From positions 30,665,690-30,729,689 of the forward strand of contig NC_067129.1 of assembly GCF_021347895.1 (NCBI RefSeq): a stretch of DNA of 64,000 bases. The letters run 5' to 3'. Of the stretch, positions 35,258 through 45,826 are shown piece by piece; positions within the stretch are counted from its first letter, which is position 1; the number at the start of each line of letters is the position of its first letter. Origin of the DNA: Acanthochromis polyacanthus. Lineage: Eukaryota > Chordata > Actinopteri > Pomacentridae. The notes under the pieces were generated by a model. That model worked only from the letters and a program-made list of their open reading frames with translations, was not told where the DNA came from and did not search any database. The translations under genes were made by a program, and so were the position numbers.

Positions 35258-35345
35258 GGCCGCCCGCTGTTCCTGCAGTCGTCCAGAAACGTGTCGGTCA
35301 ATATCGTCAACAGCAACAACCAGCTGCTCACACAGCTCGTAACAG
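35258..35345 (+). CDS. sgcd: delta-sarcoglycan, internal coding exon B
   Basis: This 88-nt exon follows a 13,635-bp intron and encodes 29 residues plus one base: GRPLFLQSSRNVSVNI and then VNSNNQLLTQLVTG. It corresponds to about residues 99-127 of delta-sarcoglycan in the extracellular domain. The sequon N-V-S sits where mammalian delta-sarcoglycan carries its conserved N-glycosylation site near residue 108 (established knowledge). The acceptor is gatttgtccgcag (ends 35257) and the donor is gtaaga (starts 35346). It joins exon A at phase 0 and leaves at phase 1. The stretch after the sequon is less like mammals (SNNQLLTQL), as expected for a variable loop. Confidence 0.95.
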
Positions 35346-35549
35346 GTAAGATCAGCAGGAGAGCACCAGCTGCTGTTCACGCTTGTTTAACGGGATGCAG
35401 AAAATGAGCTTCAAAAATATCACTCCTTCAGAAACATCTGCAACAGAGACACGACAGGACTGTGTCTTACATCAGCCAGATAACTGGAGAGGTTTTATAT
35501 CCTGCCACTTATGTTAGTATGATTGCTGTTTTCAGAAATTTCTCACTTT

Positions 35550-37190
35550 ATTACATCTCTATTTTTGAAAAATGTCGTGTTTTTAAAAAAAAAAAAAAAG
35601 TCCTACCTTTTTTAGAAACATCCTCACATCTTAAGAAAAGTTGTAATTTTGTAAAGGTCCTACTTTGAAAAATATCCTCGTCATTTTTTAAAATCGTTCT
35701 CACTTTTTGAAAACACCCCACATGTTTTGAAAAATGTCCCATCTTTCTTAAAAAGTCATAACTTTGTAAAAATGATGCTTACTTTTTGAAAAAAAAATAT
35801 CTGCATTTTTTTTAAACTGGGCTTTCTTTGTGAAACTGACCTCAACTGTTAAAAACATATTTACTTTTTGTAAAATATACAACCCTAACCTGAACCCTAA
35901 CCCTAAGTATTTGTGAAAATAAAAACTTTTTTAAAATGTCTGTAATTTAAAAATAAATAAATTCTTTGAAAAATGCTCCTTCTTTGTGAAAAATGTCCTC
36001 AGTTTTTGCATCTGTTGTCACTTCTTATAAACATCCTTACTTTTTAAAAAATGACCCTCTTTGTGAGAATGACTTCATTTTTTGAATATTTCCCAATTTT
36101 TGAAAAAAAAAATCCTGTCTTGTAAAATCATTCTCACATTTTCAAAAATGCCATGGATTCGTAAAAATTTGAAAAAATCCTCATTTTTGCCAATCTGCCA
36201 TCTTTGTGAAAATGACTACTTTTTTAGTGTCCTCACTTTGTCAAACTGATCAAAGTTTTAAAGAAATATATGCTCACTTTTTGAAAAAACAAACTACTTT
36301 TTCAGAAAATGTCTTCCTCTTGGAAAAAAAACATTCTCACTTTTTGATTCATGCACCTTCTTTGTGAAGATGACTGAAGAATTCTGACACTGGCTCAATT
36401 TTTGAAAATCACCTCACTTTTTGAAAATGTCCTCACATTTGAAAAATGTTCATAGTTTTGTAAAAGTATTTACTCTTTGAAAAATACTCTTTTACTCTTT
36501 TAACTGTTCTGTTTTTAAAAAATGGCCTCAACATTTGAAAATGTTCTCACTTTTTATCCCCCGCTGGCCGTAGGCACGGAGGGGGGTATTGGCGTGGGCA
36601 CATCCGTCCGTATGTCCGTCCGTCCATACGTCCGTACGTCCACATTTCGTTTCCGGAGCATATCTCAGAAACTACTTGAGGGATTTCATTCATATTGCAC
36701 CCAGGCCATCTCCATATAGTATAGATGTGCCTTTTGGGGTGCATGACCTTGACCTCATTTTCAAGGTCATTGTGAGGCACTTCAAATATTTTTTGATTCT
36801 GTTTCTGGAGCATATGTCAGAAACTACCTGAAGGACTTCATGCATATTGCACCAACGCCACCTGTGCATAATGTAGATCTGGCTTTTTTGGTGCATGACC
36901 TTGACCTGATTGTTTTTATTGTAGTGAAGATGTATCATTTTGTAGGTGTATTGTCCAGTATATATTATTATTTCTTGCACTTAGAGGCACTATATATAAG
37001 GCGGGGGATGTTTTAAGCAGAGTGTGTTTATTAAATCTGTTGTCACTTTTTGAAAAAAATGCCCTCTCTCTGAAAATAACTTCCCCTTTTAAACATCAGC
37101 TCATTTTTTAAAATTACCTCAATTTTTGAAAATGCCCTCCCTTTATGAAAACATCTGGACTTTTGTAAAAAAAAAAAAAAGACCCTAAAT
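35550..37190. repeat. Degenerate minisatellite (cctcactttttgaaaaatgt words)
   Basis: About 1.2 kb of imperfect 20-30-bp units built from ctcactttttgaaaaatgtc, interrupted at 36556-37009 by an inverted-repeat element. Units vary widely in sequence and length. A telomere-like patch (aaccctaacc, gaaccctaaccctaag) lies at 35881-35907. No coding capacity. Confidence 0.85.
36556..37009. mobile_element. 454-bp element with atcccccgc inverted ends
   Basis: Ends are atcccccgc and gcgggggat. The left part has GTCC-rich repeats (gtccgtccgtccatacgtcc). The middle contains two ~170-bp tandem copies: gagcatatctcagaaactac ... gtgcatgaccttgacct at about 36657-36753, and again at about 36809-36909. It is inserted in the minisatellite. 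Noncoding; class unknown. Confidence 0.78.
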
Positions 37191-37843
37191 TTATTTTTTT
37201 AAATCCCTGAATGTTGATTAAATCTTCAACTCCTAAGGATTTCTATAAATTCACAACATAAAATTACCTTGCAAACATTTTTGCAACATAGATGTTACTT
37301 TACAACTTATTTTCATATTTTTGCAAACATTACATTGATCCCTGTACCTTTTTTAAACACAATTAAGTCGCCATAAATTTACCATACCAGCTGAAGCTTC
37401 AGTCTCTCCTCCATAACTCTGTGATGGCGCCTTCCTCTTTACATTCTGCAGCTGTCACTCTCTAATAGAGTCGTCGCCGGATGGAAATCTCTTCGTGCAC
37501 AGGAAGCGTCTCCGCCGTTAAAAAGCGCGCTGACATTTCACCTCGTGGGTCTGAAGAGGAGGAAGTCTGCGGATGTTTCTCGTGGATGACTGAGCGCCGT
37601 TCATGTTCAGGCAGGAACTTCACGTCCCAGATGGAGAGTGACAGAATCAATTGCAGGCTTGTCAATCAATCACCCTCGGCTTCGAGTGTTTTCTGCCTCC
37701 GCGTGAGACAAAGCAATCTGAGTTGGAGGGAGTCGAATACATGTTCCTGTTTGTCGTGACACCAGTCACAGTGTTGGCAGCTTTCAAGATTTCCTCAAGG
37801 TTCCTGCAGACTTCCAGTGAAACGAAGAATTGTTTGCACTCAT
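37191..37843. other. Intron sequence, no feature recognised
   Basis: 37440-37740 is relatively GC-rich with a 92-codon open frame on + (37481-37759) that matches nothing I know and lacks splice context. Confidence 0.35.
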
Positions 37844-38555
37844 GTTGTGATGGAAACCTCTTTCACCAACAGGTTGCATCTGAGGGTTGCAACTTTTTGG
37901 GGGTTTTTTTTGTGTCTTAATTCTATTCCATTGCTATCTTTTATTATGACTTCATAATTTAAACCTAAAGATTTCAGACGCTGATCGGCCACACCCTTTA
38001 AACCATTGCCAGGTTACACTCATTATCTGGTAACAGTGGTATCACTGAGTGGTTGGGATGTTTTAGACAGTCAGTTCTTGAAGTTTATGTCTTGAAAGTA
38101 GGAAAAAAGAGTAAGGATGTAAACAAATCCAATTCTAGATGACTGGGTTAGAGCATCTTCAAAATGGAAGGAGTTGTGGGGTAATTCCGCCATATTGTGA
38201 TTCCCAAAGTGTTGTGGTGGAAATCTTTCACAAACAGGTTGCATCGGATGGTTGCAACTTTTTTGCTTCTTAATTCTATTCCATTAATATAGTTGTCTTT
38301 TTTTGACTGATATTTTCATTATGACTTCATAATTCAAAGCTAAAGATTTCGGTGCTTATCAGCCACAACTTTAAAACCATCAACAGGTTGCATTGATTAC
38401 CTGTTTACAATGGCTTCAGTGAGTAGTTGAGATATTTTAGGCAGTAATTTCTTGAAATTTAAGTCTTGACAGCAGGAAAACATAAAGATTAAGGATGTAA
38501 ACAGGTCAAACGCTAGACAACAAAGGTGTTGTGGGGTAATTATGGTTGCCAAAGC
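37844..38555. repeat. 367-bp tandem duplication
   Basis: Unit 1 is 37844-38210 and unit 2 is 38211-38555. Shared phrases in order: tttcac.aacaggttgcatc, ttaattctattccatt, attatgacttcataatt, aaagatttc, taaggatgtaaaca and gttgtggggtaatt. Divergence is moderate. The LINE at 38660 begins shortly after. Confidence 0.85.
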
Positions 38556-38660
38556 GTCCGAGGAAAGACAACTAGTGAATCAGACATGTGGAACCACCAA
38601 CATTTAATCAACAGCACTTTTTTTTGACGTTGACATTCTTTATCTTCTTTATAACAATCA

Positions 38661-38970
38661 TTAGCATCCCCGGTTGTGGCTGATCATATTGATATTGAAC
38701 TCATGGCTGTGAGCTTACGTCCCTACTACCTGCCCAGGGAGTTTAGCCACGCCATTGTACTCATTGTTTACATTCCCCCGCGAGCCGAAGCAGAGGCTGC
38801 GTGTGATGTCATCCACAACGCTGTAGCTAAACTTCAAACACAGCATCCTGAAGCCCTTGTGCTAATCTCTGGAGACCTTAACCATGTCACCTTGGACAAT
38901 ACACTGGCTGCTTTCCACCAGTATGTGGAATGTAACACCAGGGGGAGGAGGACTTTAGACCTGATGTATG
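38661..38970 (+). pseudogene. LINE AP-endonuclease C-terminal fragment
   Basis: About 100 codons containing LRPYYLPREFSHAIVLIVYI, then ALVLISGDLNHVTLDN and RRTLDLMYV. The SGDLNH box is the GDFN-type catalytic motif of the exonuclease-endonuclease-phosphatase fold that nicks target DNA. The expected HH-type motif (ADHNLV) lies beyond the LTR-like insertion at about 39534. The N-terminal half of the domain is absent. Confidence 0.88.
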
Positions 38971-39479
38971 TGTAGTGAATCGCGTTCTGCGTTGTGTTTG
39001 ATTTCGTATTAAACAACACGAGGATGGTAGCTTCGAACGGGACATTTATTTTCCTTCCCATAAAGAGTCGCCATAAAAAGAGAAAGCAATACAAAACAGC
39101 CAATGTTATAAACAGCTTGACAAAAACACAGACTATATTAACTAAACAAAACGTTCCATTAAGGAAGAAAAAAACAAGAAAACACAGAGAGTGACAAAAA
39201 CACATACCTTCCCAGGAGGAGTCGCCATAAAAAGAGGAAGCAATACACCGCTTTTCAAAATAAAATACTGACCACACTTCCGGTGATTATTAATCCCCCT
39301 CCCTAATGGACATACTAAAAAACTCACAACCATAACCGTAGTTAACTACAGTCTCCCCACAGGATGTGACCAATATTCAACATATTATTTAAAAAAACCA
39401 TAAAAACAATAAATACAAATATAAACAAAAATAAATACAAATTCATATAGCGCAACAACATCAATCTCATTCTATTACA
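38971..39479. mobile_element. Solo-LTR-like insertion with 4-bp TSD, 509 bp
   Basis: Begins TGTAGTGAAT and ends TCTATTACA, the TG...CA form of LTR retrotransposon ends. It is flanked by the direct repeat TATG at 38967-38970 and 39480-39483. It interrupts the LINE endonuclease frame exactly at the duplicated tetranucleotide. Inside are two direct repeats of gagtcgccataaaaagag (about 39066 and 39221). On the - strand an AATAAA at about 39044-39049 lies about 75 nt before one end, suggesting the LTR runs on the - strand. The 147-codon open frame across it (38834-39277) is spurious. Confidence 0.85.
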
Positions 39480-39483
39480 TATG

Positions 39484-40612
39484 CAAACGTGAAGAATGCA
39501 TACAGAGTCACCCCCTTGCCTGCACTGGGGAAAGCAGACCACAATCTGGTCCTGCTTAAACCTCACTACACACTAAGAGTGAGGAAACTACCTACAATCA
39601 CATGCTCATTCAGGAAGTGGTCTCCTGAAGCCGAGCAGGCCCTGAAATACTGCTTCGAGACCACAGACCGGGAAACACTGCAGGGGTCTCACAGCAAGGA
39701 CATGAAGGAGATGGTTGACTGCACCATGAGCTATATTAACTTCTGTATGGACACTGTGGTCCCAGTTAGATCTGTACGCTGCTTTGCTAACAACAAGCCC
39801 TGGATAACGAGAGACACAAAGAGCCTGCTGAACCAGAAGAAGAAGGCCTTTAAAGATGGCAACACGTCAGAGCTCAAGCGGATACAGAGGGAACTCAGAG
39901 TCCAGCTCAGGGAGGCAAAGGAGCAGTACAAAACAAAATTAGACGAAAGGATGCAGACCAACAACATGAGGGAGGTGTGGGAGGGGATGAAGACCATCAC
40001 TGGCTGCAGCTCCAAGAGAAGTGCTTCCACTGAGGGGGGTGTGGGAAGGGCAAACCAGTTTAACCACTTCTTCAACAGGTTTGACCACCCCAACCCATCC
40101 ACACCTATAAACACAGCAGCCCCCACTCCCCCACAAGCCAACACAGATGAGGACACCACCCCTCCCCCCATAACACCTCCCATGACACTCACAGCAGCTC
40201 AGGTCTGGGGAGAGCTGAAGAGACTGCGCCCCAACAAAGCTGCAGGACCTGATGGAGTATCCCCAAGACTACTGAAGGCCTGCGCGAGGGAGCTGGGACA
40301 CCCCCTCCAACGCATATTCAACCTGAGCTTGGGACAGGGGCGGGTTCCCCAGCTGCGGAAGACATCCTGCATCATTCCAGTTCCAAAGAAACCACATCCT
40401 GGTGAGCTGAACGACTTCAGGCCGGTCGCCCTGACGTCCCACGTGATGAAGACCATGGAACGGCTGCTGCTACACCACCTGAGGCCACAGACCCACCACG
40501 CCCTGGACCCTCTGCAGTTTGCTTATCGGGAGAAGACCGGAGTGGAGGATGCTATAACCTTTCTGCTCCACCGATCTCTCTCTCTCACCTGGATAGAGGC
40601 AGTGGTGCTGTG
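39484..40612 (+). pseudogene. LINE linker and N-terminal reverse transcriptase
   Basis: One open frame resuming after the LTR-like insertion: LPALGKADHNLV (end of the endonuclease), a basic coiled linker, then the reverse transcriptase motifs NKAAGPDGVSPRLLK, LNDFRPVALTSHVMKTMERL and LQFAYREKTGVEDA. A proline/threonine-rich spacer lies at about residues 205-235. The frame ends prematurely at 40612 after a CT-dinucleotide run (atctctctctctcacctgg, 40574-40592), where a 2-nt slippage has shifted the frame. Confidence 0.9.
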
Positions 40613-41256
40613 AGGATTACATTTCTGGACTTCTCCAGTGCCTTTAATATGATCCAGCCACTGCTCCTCAGGGACAAACTGACAGATATGGGAGTTGAAA
40701 CACACCTGGTGGCGTGGATTACTGACTACCTGACCAACAGACCTCAGTACGTGAGGCTGGGGGACAGCAGGTCTGACACTGTGGCCAGCAGCACAGGAGC
40801 ACCGCAGGCAACTGTACTCTCTCCGGTCCTGTTCACCCTGTATACGTCCGACTTTCAGTCCAACACGGAGCTCTGCCATGTGCAGAAGTTCGCAGATGAC
40901 ACAGCCATCGTAGGGTGTATCAGGAGTGGACAGGAGGATGAGTACAGGAAACTGATCCCGGACTTCGTCACATGGTGTGACTCCAACCACCTGCTACTCA
41001 ACACCACCAAGACCAGGGAGATGGTGGTGGACTTTAGGAGACCCAGGCCGCATCCAGAACCGGTCATGATCAAAGGGGACCGCGTGGAGGTGGTCCACAC
41101 CTACAAATACCTGGGAGTGCAGCTGGATGACAAACTGGACTGGACTGCCAACACTGATGCTCTGTGTAGGAAGGGACAGAGCCGCATGTACTTCCTCAGA
41201 AGGCTGGCGGCCTTCAACATCTGCAAGAAGCTGCTAAGATCTTTTATCAGTCTGTA
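40613..41256 (+). pseudogene. LINE reverse transcriptase catalytic core
   Basis: Continues the domain in another frame. Motif A ITFLDFSSAFNMI carries the first catalytic Asp. Motif B is TGAPQATVLSPVLFTLYT. Motif C KFADDTAIVG carries the catalytic Asp pair. These are followed by LLLNTTKTREMVVDFRR and YKYLGVQLDDKLDW. Motif B has Ala where the family nearly always has Gly (APQG), a likely inactivating change. The frame is lost again just before 41257 near gatcttttatcag. Confidence 0.92.
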
Positions 41257-41586
41257 GTAGCGAGCGCCCTCATGTACGCAGTAGTGTGCTGGGGAAGCAG
41301 CTTGAAAAAGAAGGATGCTGCACGCCTGGAAAAACTGGTGAGGAAGGCTGGCTCTGTTGTTGGCACAGAGCTGGACAGTCTAACATCAGTGGCAGAGCGA
41401 CGGACATTGAACAGGCTCCAGTCCATCATAGACAATCCAAGTCATCCTCTGCACAGCAGCATCTCCAGACAGAGGAGCAGCTTTAGTGACAGACTACTGT
41501 CAATGTCCTGCTCCACAGACAGACTGAAGAAATCGCTCCTCCCCCACGCCATCCGGCTCTTCAACACCAACCGGGGAGGGCGATAA
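41257..41586 (+). pseudogene. LINE C-terminal domain
   Basis: After a frameshift near 41240 the protein continues as MYAVVCWGSSLKKKDAARLE, then LVRKAGSVVG, IDNPSHPLH and LLPHAIRLFNTNRGGR, ending at a stop at 41584-41586. It corresponds to the C-terminal region after the reverse transcriptase thumb in this LINE group. Confidence 0.88.
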
Positions 41587-41892
41587 AATGGACAAAATAA
41601 ACAAAAAAACTCCGGACTCACTACACACTAACACCACACACACACACTCACCTTACCACACACACACTCACATCTACATGCTGGACTAAAGTGTGAAAAA
41701 ACAGACTGCTACAGACTGAAACACATGGTCTTTTTACACAACTGCATTACTGCACTGTTGAACTGCCAGATGTTTAGATGTTTATATATTTTTTTATAGT
41801 CTTAGTTGTATATACTCTTATTTGTAACTTACATGCTCTCATGTTCTCTGCCTTTCATGCTGCTGGTATTGTGAATTTGGAGATTAATTAAA

Positions 41893-41980
<88 letters not shown>
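41893..41980. repeat. (TATC)22 microsatellite, LINE tail
   Basis: Twenty-two uninterrupted tatc units directly after gagattaattaaa. This is the usual 3' tail of the LINE that ends here, subsequently expanded. The purity suggests it is length-variable. Confidence 0.95.
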
Positions 41981-42930
41981 AGTGTCAATATTCATGGTGT
42001 TAATGTTTCCAAAGCAGCGTTTTGTCAGAACTAAGCTTACACATCCCGTTTTAACCAGCTGCCAATGTACACAAAAATAGAGATTAATGGAGGAAAAAGT
42101 GTCAAACATCCAGCGCGAGCATTAGTTTGACGAAGGTAAATACAATGTTTCTGCATCCTGCTCACCCGGTTCTACTCATACCACAGTCCATTCAAGGTTT
42201 CTTGAAGGCTGGCTGTGATTTTATGTCTTTTATTTGATCTTCTCAGCAGCTAGCTACTGATTGAAATGTAGTCCTGTAAGACCAATCGCTATAAAATGTT
42301 GTTTCCTCCCTGACCCAAACACGGTGGACGGATACAGCACAGGATTTCTGGAAAAATTAAGAACTTTGCATGTTTCCTGGGCACCAGCAGTGACTTTTTC
42401 AGTTCCAACTCTTTCAGCAATGAATTACAAAAAATACAGATGATGAAGAATCTCCTCAGTACAGGCATTGTTTGGATGGCGTTTTTGGATTGGATTGTGC
42501 TGAGAATGGATGTCCACAGAGGAGTTTATGTGAAGACTTGGGCTACATTTCCAACACTGTGACTCTTGCTGACACAAAAAGTTTTTTTTGCATTTGCCGT
42601 GTTATTGCATCACCATGTAATTCAGACCAATACTGCAAAAAGCCTAAAAACAAACAAAAAAAAAAAATATGGCTCAGGTAGCAATTTATTCCCCATTTCA
42701 TGATATCATTTCATAAAAAACAGCTGGAAGATCCTGTTAAATGATAAGTTGGAAAATTCATATCTGCGCTTTTGGAGGTGCCAGGATTCACAACAGAATG
42801 AATGTGTCCCAGCACCGTGTTATAGGATGCAATGTAACCTGTATGCTCCGGAAAAGGAAAGTTTTCAGTGAGATTCTCCTAGTTTACATTTGTGCAATGA
42901 AGTTTGTAGAAATTTTAGCAACCTTCTTCC
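41981..42930. other. Intron sequence, no feature recognised
   Basis: Small open frames only, none with family resemblance or splice context. Confidence 0.4.
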
Positions 42931-43230
42931 TCATGACAGACAAGTTTCAAAGCATTCAAATGGTTTCCAACTCATTTTGGACCACTTTCAGGTCATCTTG
43001 AGAAACTTTTATGTCTTTCTGTTCAATTTTTAAGCAATTCGATTGGTGCAAATAGATTAATACAAACTAGGTTTTGAGTAATTTTGCGAAATTTTGAGTT
43101 CTTTCAGACCAAAGTCTGGACCATTTTGGACAATTTCTGAGTCATATATGACAAATTTTAAGTTCCTTTTAACAATTTGTTAATCGTTTTGGAGACATTT
43201 CAAAACATTTTAAACCATTTTTGGACTAAT
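42930..43230. repeat. Degenerate minisatellite, left outlier
   Basis: Imperfect words such as ttttggaccactttcaggtc, tttgagttctttcagac and ttttggacaatttctgagtc, the same vocabulary as the large arrays at 44620-44760, 46330-46450 and 48320-52510. It shows that the array vocabulary existed on both sides of exon C. Confidence 0.7.
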
Positions 43231-43259
43231 TTAGGACAAACATACAAATAACCAAAATA

Positions 43260-43620
43260 ATATCCATCAGTACTGAGTTTTCCACATGCTGATTTTGCAC
43301 AGATTCATCTAGATGTCAAAAATACCAATACTGCACATATTAATGACTATAAAAATTCTTCCATGAGTAAAATTCTTGATATTTCACAGATTCTTTACAA
43401 TAGAAAATCACTGATTTCACACAGATTCTTGTATATATATGGAAAACTGATATTGCACAGAGCTTTTAAACTTCAAAAATCTTCATAATGCACATGTTGA
43501 ATGTGTTAAAGTTGCCCCATGTTGAGTGAAATAAATCTGTTTCTTTAAGTTTGACTGCAGCAGGAAGGAAGAACCTGGCCATCTCCACCTTAACGTTAAG
43601 AATCTGTGATGATCACCAAA
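43260..43620 (-). repeat. Possible LINE 3' UTR remnants
   Basis: Recurrent tttcacagattctt, tattgcacaga and tactgcacatatt phrases, then gactgcagcaggaaggaaga. They resemble the 3' end of fish L2-type LINEs read on the - strand. Decayed and low confidence. Confidence 0.4.
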
Positions 43621-43822
43621 AACATGCGGGTCAATCTCGTGAATTTAAACAAAATAAATGCCAAGTTTGAAAGTGTTTTCTTTTGCTAAAGTCGGCAGGC
43701 GATGCGAGATATGTCGGGCGTCTCCCGCCCGGGTGATCCTTTAAGTTTTCCAAATTCTGAGGCGATTCGGTCAGAAATGGACTCCTCTTTGACGTCCGCT
43801 CTCCTTCTGTGTTCGTTTCCAG

Positions 43823-43942
43823 GATCCAGTGGATTTAAAGCACGAGGCAAGATGTTTGAAGTCAAGTCCACCTCCGGGAAGCTGCTGTTCTCGGCCGATG
43901 AGCAGGAGGTGGTGGTGGGCGCCGAGAGGCTCCGAGTGATGG
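43823..43942 (+). CDS. sgcd: delta-sarcoglycan, internal coding exon C
   Basis: This 120-nt exon follows an 8,477-bp intron. Its first two bases complete the glycine codon split after exon B. It then encodes SSGFKARGKMFEVKSTSGK and LLFSADEQEVVVGAERLRVM, ending one base into the next codon (phase 1). The FEVK..SGKLLFSAD..EVVVGAERLRV core is a hallmark of the delta/gamma-sarcoglycan extracellular domain, about residues 128-167. The acceptor is gttcgtttccag (ends 43822) and the donor is gtgagt (starts 43943). The N-terminal dozen residues (SSGFKARGKM) diverge from the mammalian form while the core is well conserved. No following exon was found in the remaining 20 kb. Confidence 0.95.
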
Positions 43943-44619
43943 GTGAGTGCCCGGATCTCCGTCCAGATGTTGGACAGAATGTTTGCTTCTCCAGAGGTGC
44001 TTTGGTTCCTGCTTGGTTGGATCACATCTCATCACATCTTCTTATTTTTCTGCATTTTTTCCACCCTATGCTGAAGCAAAGTGTCCTTACTGTAGTGACA
44101 TATAACACTTTTATAACTGCATCGATGCAAAGTGTCAAACCGACGTAATGTGATGCTTACATTAGCATCACAAGCAGCCGGCAGCGGAGAGAAAACAGCT
44201 CAGATTTGTGTGTTTGAGACGAGTGAAGTGACAACCAGCAGCAGAGGATGATGAGGGTTTTTTTGGTGTTGTTTTTTTCCGGAGAGATTGATGTTGAGGA
44301 GCTCGTATTTGCCAACAGGACCGCAGGGGGAGAAGTCCTGACATGTAGTCCTTTAGACAAACTCATTTTGTGCTTATGACAGAAGATAAGAGGTGACGGC
44401 CGACCGGTCGGCCTCCCAGTGACAAATGATTTCCTGTGAGAGGCTGTAAGTCAGGACGGTGAAATTAGCTCTCGGAGAAAACAGGAATCCAAGCAGAAAC
44501 AAAAGCTTCTGTGCAGAATTAAAGAAGATCATCCTGAGGTCTGGTGGGGAATAAAACCTGGCCACAAGGGGACAGATTCAAGCTGAGTGTTGACTTTACA
44601 AGACTGCTGTGGTGATTTA

Positions 44620-44760
44620 GACAGTCTGTGTGGGCAGTTTTGAGCCCTTTTGGACAATTTTGGACTCATTTTGTGCAAATTTAAAGTTTTTTTAACAGCT
44701 TTTAACTCCTTTATGAATGATTTTAAGTTACTTTGGGAAATGTGGAGTCCGTCTGGATAA
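44620..44760. repeat. Degenerate minisatellite, segment left of LINE 2
   Basis: Words such as ttttgagcccttttggacaa and ttttggactcattttgtgca. The same vocabulary resumes at 46330 on the far side of the LINE, so the LINE inserted into the array. Confidence 0.75.
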
Positions 44761-44836
44761 TGTTTGAGTTATTATATTATATAGCCTATATATAATATAG
44801 TATATAATATATTATATTAGCCTTTGTTCAGGACCC

Positions 44837-45826
44837 TTACTGCTGTTGGGTAGAAACTGTCTCTGAACCGGTTTGTCCTTGCAGTGACTGACCTGTACCG
44901 CCTGCCTGACGGTAACAGATTAAACATGTGGTGTCCTGGGTTATTTTTCCTGCCTTTCGGAGGCAACGGGAGCGGTGCAGCTCTTCAAGTGTGAGGAGAG
45001 GGCAGTCTGTGATGTTTTGGGCTGTGTTGATGATCCTGTGCAGTGAGGCCCTCTGATCCACCGTGCAGCTGGTGTACCACACGCACAGACAGTACACCAG
45101 GATGCTCTTGATGGTGCACCTGTAGAAAGACACCAGCAGTCTCTGGGAGATGTTGTTCTTCCTGAGCACCCTCAGGAAGTGCAGTCTCTGCTGGGCCTTC
45201 TTCAGTAGCTCGGAGGTGTTCACAGTCCAGGTCAGGTCCTTCTCTAAGTGGACTCCCAGAAAGCGGAAGTCCTCTACCCTCTCCACACAGTCCCCGTTGA
45301 TGATCAGAGGTGGAATGACTGTTTTAGTCCTCCGAAAGTCGATGATGAGCTCCTTGGTCTTGGCTGTGTTGAGGAGCAGGTTGTTGTCTCTACACCACCC
45401 AGTCAGCTGCTCCACCTCAGCCCTGTATGCGGACTCATCCCCCCCCAGAGATGAGCCCCACAACTGTGGTGTCATCGGCGAACTTGATGATGTGTTACTG
45501 GGGTGCGTAGAGGTACAGTCCGATGTGTAGAGGGTGTAGAGCAGAGGGCTCAGCACGCAGCCCTGGGGGGAGCCTATGCTGAGGCTGATGGTCCCAGATG
45601 TGTGGTCTCCCACCCTCACCCTCTGCCTGCGGTCTGACAGGAAGCTGTAGATCCACATGCAGATGGAATGTGGAAGTCCAAGGTCTCCCAGTTTACCCAC
45701 CAGTTTGTGAGGAAGGATGGTGTTAAACGCGGCGCTGTAGTCCACAAAGAGCATCCACGTGTATGTCCTCTGCTGCTCCAGGTGAGACAGTGACGCGTGG
45801 AGCGCTGTAGCTACAGCATCCTCCAT
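44837..45826 (-). pseudogene. LINE 2 reverse transcriptase core and C-terminal part
   Basis: Same frame as the preceding entry. It has EDAVATALHASLSHLEQQ, motif A MLFVDYSAAFNTILPHKL, motif B GSPQGCVLSPLLYTLYTSDC, then LLLNTAKTKELIIDFRR and FRFLGVHLEKDLTW. The expected FADD motif C is not in this frame. It can be read in another frame at 45471-45482, bracketed by an indel near 45484-45495 and one in an eight-C run at 45439-45446. The C-terminus is also frame-shifted after RCLRKAGKI. Confidence 0.9.

Larger units (their letters stand above)
38660..41980 (+). mobile_element. L2/CR1-type LINE, 5'-truncated, broken
   Basis: A non-LTR retrotransposon on the same strand as sgcd. In order: the C-terminal part of an AP-endonuclease (38661-38970), a linker, reverse transcriptase (39484-41256), a C-terminal domain (41257-41586), a 3' UTR, and a (TATC)22 tail. 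It is split by an LTR-like insertion at 38971-39479 and has at least two frameshifts in the reverse transcriptase. It lacks ORF1 and the first half of the endonuclease, as usual for 5'-truncated retroposition. Clade is by recognition only. Confidence 0.92.
35346..43822 (+). other. sgcd intron between exons B and C
   Basis: A GT-AG intron of 8,477 bp, phase 1, starting gtaaga and ending tttccag. It contains a degenerate minisatellite, a 454-bp inverted-repeat element, a tandem duplication and a broken LINE on the same strand as sgcd. Confidence 0.93.

Noticed and set aside
38834..39277. 147-codon frame on the - strand
   Set aside because: It runs across the border of a LINE and an LTR-like insertion, so it cannot be an ancestral gene.
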